64,000 nucleotides of DNA from Bradyrhizobiaceae bacterium Ga0074131 (lineage in GTDB: Bacteria > Pseudomonadota > Alphaproteobacteria > Rhizobiales > Xanthobacteraceae): contig LNEC01000019.1 in assembly GCA_001464035.1 (NCBI GenBank), positions 310,001 to 374,000 of the forward strand. The letters are read 5' to 3'. The translations under genes were made by a program, and so were the position numbers. This document shows positions 41,975 to 49,456 of this stretch, piece after piece (position 1 is the stretch's first letter; each line of letters opens with the position of its first letter). The notes under the pieces are model-generated. The model searched no databases. It had not been told where the DNA came from and saw nothing but the letters and a program-made list of their open reading frames with translations.

Positions 41975-43588
41975 TCAAACCGGCTGGTCTTCGGGGGCCT
42001 CGGCCGCGTCGGTCTTCTTGACGAGATCGGCCTCGGTGATCCAGCCGGCGATGACCCGCGCCTGCATGATCATGCTCTCCGCATCGTCGCGCGAGATTTC
42101 GTTGGCGTCGAGAATCCCGGGATGCTTGGTCGGCTCGCCGCCTTCCTTGCGCTCGGTCCAGCCGACCAGATCGTCGGTGGCGCAACCAGCCAGGTCCTCG
42201 ACCGACTTGATCTCGTTCTCGCCGAACTTCACCAGCATCTTCGAGGTCACGCCGGGCACCGTCTTCAGAGCGTCTTCCACACCTAGTTCCTTACGTTTGT
42301 TTTCGAGCTCGCCTTCGAGCGTTTCCAGATATTCGCGGGCCCGGCTCTGCAGCTCGTTAGCGGTTTCGTCGTCGAAGCCTTCGATGGCGGCCAGTTCCTT
42401 GACGTCGACCAGCGCCAGTTCCTCCACCGAGGTGAAGCCTTCGGACGCCAGCAATTGGCCGACGACCTCGTCGACATTGAGCGATTCCATGAACACGCGC
42501 GTGGAGTTCTCGAAGTCGGCCTGGCGGCGCTCGGATTCTTCCTGTTCGGTCAGAATGTCGATGTCCCAGCCGGTCAGCTGCGAGGCAAGGCGAACGTTCT
42601 GTCCGCGCCGGCCGATCGCCAGCGACAGCTGGTTATTGGTGTCGGGAACCACGACCTCGATGCGCTCGCGGTCCTCGTCGATCACGACCTTGGCGACTTC
42701 GGCGGGCGCCAGCGCGTTGACGACGAACGTCGCGATGTCGGGCGACCACGGGATGATGTCGATCTTCTCGCCCTGCAATTCGTTGACCACCGCCTGCACG
42801 CGCGAGCCGCGCATGCCGACGCAGGCGCCGACCGGATCAACCGACGAATCCCGTGAAATCACGCCGATTTTCGCGCGCGAGCCGGGATCGCGGGCCACCG
42901 CCTTGATCTCGACGATGCCGTCATAGATCTCGGGAACTTCCTGCGCGAACAGCTTCGCCATGAATTGCGGATGGGTGCGGGAAAGGAAGATCTGCGGTCC
43001 GCGGGTCTCGCGGCGCACGTCGAAAATATAGGCGCGGACGCGGTCGCCGTTGCGAAACACCTCGCGCGGCAGCATTTCGTCGCGGCGGATAATGGCTTCG
43101 CCGCGGCCCAGATCGACGATGACGCTGCCATATTCGACGCGCTTGACGATGCCGTTGACGATATCGCCGATGCGGTCCTTGAATTCCTGGTATTGCCGGT
43201 CGCGCTCGGCCTCGCGCACCTTCTGCACGATCACCTGCTTGGCGGATTGCGCGGCGATGCGGCCATATTCCAGCGGCGGCAGCGTGTCGGCGATGGTGTC
43301 GCCGACCTGCGCGCCCGGATTGGCGCGTTGCGCGTCGATCAGCGAGATCTGGTTCGACGAATTCTCGACCTGGTCGACCACCAGCATATGGCGCGACAGC
43401 CGCAGCTCGCCCTTCTTGGCGTCGATCTCGGCGTGGACGTCGGTCTCGCTGCCGTAGCGGGCCCGCGCCGCCTTGGCGATGGCGTCTTCCATCGCCGCGA
43501 TGACGATCGCGCGGTCGATCGATTTTTCGCGCGCCACCGCATCCGCGATCTGCAGCAGTTCAAGTTTATTGGCGCTGACAGCTGCCAT
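41975..43588 (-). CDS. nusA: Transcription termination/antitermination factor NusA
   Basis: RNA polymerase-associated elongation, pausing and antitermination factor, 537 residues. The N-terminal domain (KLELLQIADAVAREKSID) is followed by S1 (GIVKRVEYGSVIVDLGRGE) and two KH domains (GVISRDSSVDPVGACVGMRG; AIGRRGQNVRLASQLTGWD). The C-terminal helix-hairpin-helix repeats are around LLASEGFTSVEELALVD. A good GAAGGAG ribosome site precedes the ATG. Second gene of the rimP operon, 3 nt after rimP. Confidence 0.97.
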   Translation of the reverse strand: MAAVSANKLELLQIADAVAREKSIDRAIVIAAMEDAIAKAARARYGSETDVHAEIDAKKGELRLSRHMLVVDQVENSSNQISLIDAQRANPGAQVGDTIADTLPPLEYGRIAAQSAKQVIVQKVREAERDRQYQEFKDRIGDIVNGIVKRVEYGSVIVDLGRGEAIIRRDEMLPREVFRNGDRVRAYIFDVRRETRGPQIFLSRTHPQFMAKLFAQEVPEIYDGIVEIKAVARDPGSRAKIGVISRDSSVDPVGACVGMRGSRVQAVVNELQGEKIDIIPWSPDIATFVVNALAPAEVAKVVIDEDRERIEVVVPDTNNQLSLAIGRRGQNVRLASQLTGWDIDILTEQEESERRQADFENSTRVFMESLNVDEVVGQLLASEGFTSVEELALVDVKELAAIEGFDDETANELQSRAREYLETLEGELENKRKELGVEDALKTVPGVTSKMLVKFGENEIKSVEDLAGCATDDLVGWTERKEGGEPTKHPGILDANEISRDDAESMIMQARVIAGWITEADLVKKTDAAEAPEDQPV

Positions 43589-43591
43589 GGC

Positions 43592-44359
43592 TCAGTCTCC
43601 TTCAGTGGGATCGATGCCCCTTCGCAGTCTCTCTGCGGCGAGGCGGTGTTCCTTGGTGTTCTTCGGGGCGGGCTTTTTCTTCAGGTTCAGTTTCGGCTTC
43701 GGCGCGTTGCTCTTGGCCGGGTCGCTCTTCTTCGCATGCGGCGGAGGGGCCGGCTTAAGCCCGAGATTCTGCTTCAGCTCGCGCTCGGCGGCCTTGCCGC
43801 GCCGCATCGATTCCGCGATCAGTTCGTCGGTCAGAACCAGCCGCGCGTCGGCGATGTCTTCCATGACAAGCACGACCTCGGTATCTTCGCCCGCGCGTAT
43901 GTCATCCCGATGTAGACGGATGGCGTCCCCCTCGACGCCCTCGAGCTTGCCGCGGAACCGCTTGCGGCCCCGAACCGCGACTGCCATTTCGATCTTCACG
44001 AGATGCCCGGCATAGCGTTCGAAATCGGAGCGGCGCACCAGTGGCCGGTCGATTCCGGGAGAAGAAATCTCCAGCCGATAGGCCTTCTCGATCGGATCGG
44101 CGACGTCCAGCACCGGCGACAGCGCCCGCGAAATCGCCTCGCAATCCTCGATCAGCATGGTCCCGTCAGGCCGTTCCGCCATGATCTGGACGGTGCAGCC
44201 GAATTCGCCTGAAATCTTGATCCGCACCAGCCGGTAGCCCATTCCCTGCAACACCGGACCGGCCACCGCCGACACCCGTGCCGCGACGCCCGGCTCGACC
44301 ACGAGGCGCGGCTCGGCAAGCAGATCGAAGTCCACGGAATCAGCAGTCGGATCGGTCAT
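43592..44359 (-). CDS. rimP: Ribosome maturation factor RimP
   Basis: 30S assembly factor acting on the S19/S12 region. 255 residues, longer than E. coli RimP (about 150). The conserved body includes MGYRLVRIKISG, DCEAISRALSPVLDV and YRLEISSPGIDRPL. Residues from about 185 on form a Lys/Pro/Ala-rich basic tail (KPKLNLKKKPAPKN) common in this clade. Start at 44359 (MTDPTADSVD). First gene of the operon, downstream of a promoter and attenuator-like leader. Confidence 0.94.
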   Translation of the reverse strand: MTDPTADSVDFDLLAEPRLVVEPGVAARVSAVAGPVLQGMGYRLVRIKISGEFGCTVQIMAERPDGTMLIEDCEAISRALSPVLDVADPIEKAYRLEISSPGIDRPLVRRSDFERYAGHLVKIEMAVAVRGRKRFRGKLEGVEGDAIRLHRDDIRAGEDTEVVLVMEDIADARLVLTDELIAESMRRGKAAERELKQNLGLKPAPPPHAKKSDPAKSNAPKPKLNLKKKPAPKNTKEHRLAAERLRRGIDPTEGD

Positions 44360-44473
44360 ATCAAGGGTCAAATTTGGTCTAACTTGCAGTGGGTTAGCCG
44401 GATTCAAGCGCGGTCCGGCAGGGCTTCCCGAATGCGCCCAGGCGCCGGTATCCGCGTCAGGCTCGTTCAGGTA

Positions 44474-44536
44474 ATAAAAAAGAGCGGGTCCCGAGGGGCC
44501 CACTCTCAATACGCGATCGTATGAGAACCATAAGTT
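44474..44536 (-). ncRNA. Attenuator-like leader of the rimP-nusA operon
   Basis: Downstream of the promoter the minus strand gives a small hairpin (ATACG-ATCG-CGTAT, about 44506-44519) and then a strong terminator: AGAG(T)GGGCCC...GGGACCCGCTCT followed by TTTTTTATT (44474-44506). It lies more than 100 nt before rimP, so transcription must read through to express the operon. The trigger is unknown. Confidence 0.75.
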
Positions 44537-44542
44537 GCGGCT

Positions 44543-44571
44543 GATATAGCGGTTTTAGGCTGCTACGGCAA
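44543..44571 (-). promoter_or_regulatory. Promoter of the rimP-nusA-infB operon
   Basis: -35 TTGCCG (44566-44571) and -10 TATATC (44543-44548) with a 17-nt spacer on the minus strand, giving a start near 44536. A divergent promoter for the DUF2336 gene must share this region; the rest of the 339-bp gap holds nothing else I can define. Confidence 0.7.
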
Positions 44572-44698
44572 GACCCGCGAGGCCGCGCAGCCGCGATTCA
44601 AGGGCCTCTCCTGGGCGGCGTCAAACCTAACCCTTCCTTCACGAAGCCGACCTAACGTGCCCGAAAACCCGCCTATGCGGCGATTTGAGTGTGTTTGG

Positions 44699-45778
44699 AT
44701 GCCTGTCGCCACATCGCTGATTCCCGGGCTTGATGAGATCGTCAGGCATGGCGAGCCCAAGCGCCGCGCCGAAACCGCGCGGCGGATCGCCGAACTGTAC
44801 CTGCAGGGGGCGGCGAATTACCGGCCCGATCATGTCGATCTGTTTGACGGCATTCTGACCGGCCTCGTTCCGCACACCGACCTCGCCGCGCGCGCCGATC
44901 TGGCCGAGCGGCTGTCGATGCTCGCCAACGCGCCGCGCGGGCTGGTCGGGCACCTCGCGCGCGCAGACGAGATCGCGATCGCGGGTCCCCTGCTGCGGCG
45001 ATCGCCCGTCATCGACGAGAACGCGCTGGTCGAAATCGCGCGCGTCAAGGGCCAGGGTCATCTGCTGGCGATGTCGGAGCGGCCGATGCTTCCTCCCGTT
45101 CTCACCGACGTCATCGTGCAGCGCGGCGACCGCGAGGTGGTGCGGCGCACCGCCGGCAATGCCGGCGCCCTGTTCTCGCATGTCGGATATTCCACTTTGA
45201 TCACGCGCGCCGGCCATGACGAGGCCCTGACGCTCACGGTCGGGCAGCGCGCCGATCTTTCCGAACCCCAGCTGAAGGACCTCGTGGCGGGGTCCAATGA
45301 AGAGGTCCGTCGCCGCCTGTTGGAGGTGGTCAGGCCCGAACAGCAGGCCGATATCCGGCAGGCGGTGGGCGAGATGTCCGGTGCAGCCGAGGCCGGGGGC
45401 CGCCGCGATTTCGGGCCGGCACAGCGCACGGTCCTCGCCCTCTACGGTGCCGGTGAAATGAATGAAGCCGCGCTGCTCGGTTTTGCCAAGGCCCACCAAT
45501 ACGAGGAATCGATTGCCGCGCTTTCCTCGATGTCGGGGGTGAGGGTCACGATCCTGGACCGCCTGATTGCCGGCGACCGTCACGATCCGATCCTGATCGT
45601 CGGCAAGGTCATCGGTCTCGAATGGGCCACCGTCCGAGCGCTGATCCTGCTGCGGCTCGGCCAAAACCGGGTACCGTCGCCCTCGGACATCGAAAGCGCG
45701 CGCGTGAACTTCGCGCGCCTGATGCCTTCCACGGCCGAGCGCGTGGTGAGTTTCTGGCAGGCCCGCCAAACGGCGTGA
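44699..45778 (+). CDS. DUF2336 domain-containing protein
   Basis: About 359 residues, helical, with HEAT-like repeats (ARRIAELYLQGAANYRPDHV, LAERLSMLANAPRGLVGHLA, PVIDENALVEIARVKGQGHL). This family is common in alphaproteobacteria and has no established biochemical role. No signal peptide or membrane segment is seen. I start at the ATG giving MPVATSLIPGLDEIV, although the frame is open to GTG 44657 without a ribosome site. Divergent from rimP. Confidence 0.8.
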   Translation: MPVATSLIPGLDEIVRHGEPKRRAETARRIAELYLQGAANYRPDHVDLFDGILTGLVPHTDLAARADLAERLSMLANAPRGLVGHLARADEIAIAGPLLRRSPVIDENALVEIARVKGQGHLLAMSERPMLPPVLTDVIVQRGDREVVRRTAGNAGALFSHVGYSTLITRAGHDEALTLTVGQRADLSEPQLKDLVAGSNEEVRRRLLEVVRPEQQADIRQAVGEMSGAAEAGGRRDFGPAQRTVLALYGAGEMNEAALLGFAKAHQYEESIAALSSMSGVRVTILDRLIAGDRHDPILIVGKVIGLEWATVRALILLRLGQNRVPSPSDIESARVNFARLMPSTAERVVSFWQARQTA

Positions 45779-45885
45779 CAGTACAACTCCGTCCTTCCAT
45801 GACGGACCCAAACCCTCCCAATCCGAAAAAGGCCGCGCTATGCTGCCGTCAATGGTGCGGCACAGCGCCACCGGGGAGAATCGAA

Positions 45886-46728
45886 ATGCTGACGGAAGCC
45901 GACATTCAATCGCATGCCGACAGGATCCGCGGCGACGGATACACCGTGATCGAGCGCGCCGCCGGCCCCGATCTGGTCGAGGGGCTGAAGCAGGCGCTGG
46001 AGCGGATCGAGCGGGAGCACAATCTGGGCCCCGCCAAGACCTCGTTCGAAGGCTTTAAGACGGTCCGCATCAACAATCTGCTGACCTATGACGACATTTT
46101 TTGGGAAGTGCCGCTGCATGAGAACGTGCTGCCGGTGGTCGAGCGCGTGCTGGACAAGGAGTGCCTGCTGTCATCGTTCTGTTCGCTGGTGCTCGGTCCT
46201 GGCCAGGAGGCGCAGCCGATCCATGAGGACACGCAGTTGATTCCGCTGCCGCGTCCGCATATCCCGATCACGGTCAATGCGATCTGGGCGCTGTCGGATT
46301 TCCGGGCCGATAACGGCGCCACGCGGATCCTGCCGGGAAGTCACAAATACGCTTCCTCGCCGGAATATGGCAAACACTACGACGCCGTCACCGCGACCAT
46401 GCCGGCCGGCAGCGTGATGCTGTTCGACAGCGCGCTCTGGCATGGCGGCGGCGCCAATACCAGCGACACCAGGCGCTTCGCGTTCTCCTGCGCCTATTGC
46501 TGGGGCTGGATGCGGCAGCAGGAAAACCTGCAGCTCGGCATCCCCCATGACACCGCGCGGCGGTTTCCGCGCCGCCTGCAGGAACTATGCGGCTACAGCG
46601 TCTACAAGGGACAGTTCGGACATATCGACAATCATGATCCGATCGAACTTCTGGGCCGCGAGCGCGGCAAGCGCATGGTGTGGGAAGCGACCGACGCGCG
46701 GAAGGCGCGCGAGGCGGCGGGGCGGTGA
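45886..46728 (+). CDS. Phytanoyl-CoA dioxygenase (PhyH) family protein
   Basis: Non-heme Fe(II)/2-oxoglutarate dioxygenase of 280 residues. The facial triad is visible as H-x-D in PIHEDTQLIP and the distal His in ALWHGGGANTS; the 2-oxoglutarate-binding Arg probably lies in DTRRFAFSC. PhyH relatives hydroxylate lipids, ectoine or other small molecules; the substrate here is unknown. GGGGAG precedes the ATG by about 7 nt. Confidence 0.87.
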   Translation: MLTEADIQSHADRIRGDGYTVIERAAGPDLVEGLKQALERIEREHNLGPAKTSFEGFKTVRINNLLTYDDIFWEVPLHENVLPVVERVLDKECLLSSFCSLVLGPGQEAQPIHEDTQLIPLPRPHIPITVNAIWALSDFRADNGATRILPGSHKYASSPEYGKHYDAVTATMPAGSVMLFDSALWHGGGANTSDTRRFAFSCAYCWGWMRQQENLQLGIPHDTARRFPRRLQELCGYSVYKGQFGHIDNHDPIELLGRERGKRMVWEATDARKAREAAGR

Positions 46729-46770
46729 AGAGATAACGAAGGTCGTCGTCGAACGCGGCTCGATGCAATT

Positions 46771-46817
46771 TCCTCACGGTGAGAAGGCGCGCTTGCGCCG
46801 TCTCGAACCATGAGAGC
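46771..46817. repeat. CTCATGGTGAGGAGCG-type palindromic repeat, copy A
   Basis: CCTCACGGTGAGAAGGCGCGC...GCGCCGTCTCGAACCATGAG. It is a member of the bradyrhizobial hairpin family also seen at 46827-46870 and, degenerate, at 58536-58620. Confidence 0.75.
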
Positions 46818-46826
46818 CCGTGATCT

Positions 46827-46870
46827 CTCATCCTTCGAGACGCGCGCAAGGGCGCGCTCCTCGCGATGAG
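46827..46870. repeat. CTCATCCTTCGAGACGCG-type palindromic repeat, copy B, overlapping the end of trmB
   Basis: CTCATCCTTCGAGACGCGCG...CGCGCTCCTCGCGATGAG. Its first bases include the trmB stop codon, so the last dozen or so codons of trmB come from the repeat. Confidence 0.8.
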
Positions 46871-47607
46871 GTCTTCCGAAACCTCAAGTAAGCCGCCCGG
46901 CGGCCTTCACGCTCGGCCTTGCGTCCGTAACGCGTCACGGTGTAGCCGCTCCAGGGCCGTCGCCAGTCGGCCGCGCGCTCCGCGGTCCAGAGAAAATCCG
47001 GCGAGCGCAAAAGGTGCGCCAGCGTCCAGGCGCAGTAATCGTCGATGTCGCTGACGAAGCGGAATTCGCCATCCGGCACCAGCACCCGCGCCATCGCGGC
47101 GATACTTGCATCCTGCACGAAGCGCCGCTTCCAGTGCCGCCGCTTCGGCCAGGGGTCGGGATGGATCAGGTCGATTCTCGCCAGCGAGTGCGCCGGCGCC
47201 CAGGCCAGCAATTCCGCAGCGTCGCCCGCGAAAAGCCTGATGTTGCGGATATTGCGAGCCTCGATCTGCGTCAGGATTTTCGCCATGCCGTTGACATAGG
47301 GCTCGCAGCCGATGAAGCCGGTAGCCGGAAAGGCAAGCGCTTCGGCGATCAGGTGTTCGCCGCCACCGAACCCGATTTCCAGCCTGACTTCGCCGGCCGG
47401 CGGGTCGAACAGTTCGGCGAGGCCGGGGGGGCTCGGACCAGTGATGTCGAGCGCAAGGCGCGGCAACAGGTGCTCGATCAGATCGGCCTGGTGCGAGCGG
47501 AGCTTGTGGCCCTTGCGCCGCCCGAAGAACGAACCATGCGGGTGCGCCGCGACGTCCTGGTCCGGTGATTGCTCGGGATCGCCGGGATCGCGCGTCGCGA
47601 TACTCAT
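46828..47607 (-). CDS. trmB: tRNA (guanine(46)-N7)-methyltransferase TrmB
   Basis: SAM-dependent enzyme forming m7G46 in the variable loop of tRNAs, 259 residues. SAM motif LEIGFGGGEHL, GCEPYVNGMAKIL, the catalytic/tRNA-binding LIHPDPWPKRRHWKRRF and the C-terminal TRYGRKAEREGR are intact. The last residues (TSSRGARPCARLEG) are encoded by a palindromic repeat and look non-native. The ATG overlaps the peptidase stop (ATGA), so the two genes are translationally coupled. Confidence 0.94.
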   Translation of the reverse strand: MSIATRDPGDPEQSPDQDVAAHPHGSFFGRRKGHKLRSHQADLIEHLLPRLALDITGPSPPGLAELFDPPAGEVRLEIGFGGGEHLIAEALAFPATGFIGCEPYVNGMAKILTQIEARNIRNIRLFAGDAAELLAWAPAHSLARIDLIHPDPWPKRRHWKRRFVQDASIAAMARVLVPDGEFRFVSDIDDYCAWTLAHLLRSPDFLWTAERAADWRRPWSGYTVTRYGRKAEREGRRAAYLRFRKTSSRGARPCARLEG

Positions 47608-48734
47608 CGCAACGTCTGGTACAGCCGATACAACAGCCGCGTCCTCGGCTCGATCGACGAAATATACATCTGCTCGTAATGGGTATGCGCGCCCTGGCCA
47701 TCGACGCCGAGACCGTCGAGCGTCGCGGCATGCGGCGCGGTGAAATTGCCGTCGGAGCCGCCGCCGGTAAAGGTATCGACCAGATCGAAACCGATCTCTG
47801 CGGCGAGCGCTCTGGCATGTTCGTAAAGTGCGGCGCCGGCATTGCTCTTCTCGTAGGGCGGCCGGTTCAATTCCCCCGATACGGTGACGCTCACGCCTTC
47901 GGTCCGCGATTTCAGATTGAGGATTTTGGCGACGAGATCGTCGGCATCCGCCATGGTAGGCACGCGAAGGTCGACCTCGGCATAGGCCTCTTCCGCGATG
48001 ACGTTCGGCCGGGTGCCGCCTCGCACGACGCCGACATTGACGGTAACGCCGCGCTTCAGGTCGTTCATGGCCTCCAGGGTCTGGATGATATCGGCGAGTT
48101 CGCGGATTGCGCTGCGGCCGTCCTGGGGCCGGGTGCCGGCATGGGCCGGAACGCCTTTGATGGTAATATCGAATCGCCCGACGCCCTTGCGCCCGGTGAC
48201 GATTTTTCCGCCGTCGCGGGCAGGCTCGGTCACCAGCACATATTTGGCCTTGCGACCCTCGGCTTCGATCAGCGCGCGCGAGGTCGGGCTGCCGATCTCT
48301 TCATCGGAAACGTAGAGCTGGGTCACGCCGAGCAGCGGACGCTCCCCGTAGGCGCAGAGCTGCTTGAATGCGTGATAGGCGAGATAGGCGCCGCCCTTCA
48401 TGTCGTAGATGCCGGGACCGAACGCGCTGTCGCCGTCGACTCGGAACGGCAGACGCTCGATGAATCCGATCGGGTGAACCGTATCTAGATGGCTCAGCAC
48501 CAGGATCCCCGGCCCGTGCTGGCCCCATGACGAGCGCACCGCGAGATGATCGCCGCAGCCGGAATGTCCCGCGATGCGTTCGATCGTAACCGGCAAATCG
48601 CGATAGCCGTCCGCGACCGCGGTCGCGAGCTTGTTGACCTGCTCGGGCGCTTCGGTGGGCGTCTCGATCTCGACCCAGCGGCGGATGCCGTCGAGAATGG
48701 CTTTGGCATCGAAAGGATCGACCGTCGTCAGCAT
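47604..48734 (-). CDS. M20 family metallopeptidase (carboxypeptidase G2-like)
   Basis: Zinc-dependent exopeptidase/amidohydrolase of 376 residues. Metal ligands are apparent in LSHLDTVHP (His), GIYDMKGG (bridging Asp), YVSDEEIGS (catalytic Glu pair) and the C-terminal HTHYEQMY (His). The dimerisation domain lies around residues 185-300. Most similar in pattern to glutamate carboxypeptidases; the substrate is not known. A clean AAGGA site 7 nt before ATG 48734 decides the start. Coupled to trmB. Confidence 0.88.
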   Translation of the reverse strand: MLTTVDPFDAKAILDGIRRWVEIETPTEAPEQVNKLATAVADGYRDLPVTIERIAGHSGCGDHLAVRSSWGQHGPGILVLSHLDTVHPIGFIERLPFRVDGDSAFGPGIYDMKGGAYLAYHAFKQLCAYGERPLLGVTQLYVSDEEIGSPTSRALIEAEGRKAKYVLVTEPARDGGKIVTGRKGVGRFDITIKGVPAHAGTRPQDGRSAIRELADIIQTLEAMNDLKRGVTVNVGVVRGGTRPNVIAEEAYAEVDLRVPTMADADDLVAKILNLKSRTEGVSVTVSGELNRPPYEKSNAGAALYEHARALAAEIGFDLVDTFTGGGSDGNFTAPHAATLDGLGVDGQGAHTHYEQMYISSIEPRTRLLYRLYQTLR

Positions 48735-48811
48735 GTTGAAGTCCTTTGAAGAACTCAACTATCGTCATTTCGGCGCGCGCGCCAGCACCACTCCGGAATG
48801 ACGTTGTGCCT

Positions 48812-49228
48812 TCAGCCCTGGTCGGAGGCCTCGCGGGTCGCGATCTGCTCGACCAGTTCGACGATGCTGCGCCGCAGCTTCGCATCGGTGATCCGCGTGA
48901 ACGCGCGGGTCAATGCGAGCCCCTCGGCGGTAGCCAGGAAATCCGAAACATAGGCCGGCGATGCCTCTTCGGTGATGCTGGCTGTGCCGGGGCCGCCGCT
49001 GGGGCCGCCCTCGAACAGGAACGAGACCGGCACTTGCAGTATTTCGGAGATCCGCTGAAGGCGGCTCGCCCCGACCCGGTTGGTGCCCTTCTCGTATTTC
49101 TGGACTTGCTGGAATGTGAGGCCTAATGCCTCGCCGAGCTTCTCCTGGGTCATGCCAATCATCATGCGGCGCATCCGCACCCGACTGCCGACATACCTGT
49201 CAACAGGGTTGGGCGCTTTGGTCGACAT
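48812..49228 (-). CDS. praR: XRE-family transcriptional regulator, PraR/PhrR-like
   Basis: 138 residues with an N-terminal helix-turn-helix (VRMRRMMIGMTQEKLGEALG, then TFQQVQKYEKGTNRVGASRL) and a C-terminal extension of unknown fold. The opening MSTKAPNPVDRYVGSRVR closely resembles PraR of Azorhizobium and Rhizobium, which controls biofilm and R-body genes there. As in rhizobia it sits upstream of the trmB region and downstream of lnt, but no metK is seen between. Start at 49228. Confidence 0.82.
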   Translation of the reverse strand: MSTKAPNPVDRYVGSRVRMRRMMIGMTQEKLGEALGLTFQQVQKYEKGTNRVGASRLQRISEILQVPVSFLFEGGPSGGPGTASITEEASPAYVSDFLATAEGLALTRAFTRITDAKLRRSIVELVEQIATREASDQG

Positions 49229-49456
49229 TTCCAAGCACTCCTTGGGAATCCGCCCGCAGAATGAGGCAGCGAAGTCCGGCCTCAGGCGCCAGCACGGTGA
49301 AATCTTGCTCGGAAGCGTCGGCAGGAACAAGAAAAATACGAGCAAGGAACTGACCGACTTTCGATCAGCGGGGCGCAGAATGCGAATGGCGTGGTCGGTC
49401 TGTCAAGTTCCCGCCTGCCCGAATTTTTCCGTCACAAACCAAATACGATGCCGACG

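Noticed and set aside
48735..48811. SAM riboswitch expected near a metK-like locus
   Set aside because: No metK is present and I see no SAM-II-like structure in the short gaps around the PraR and peptidase genes.
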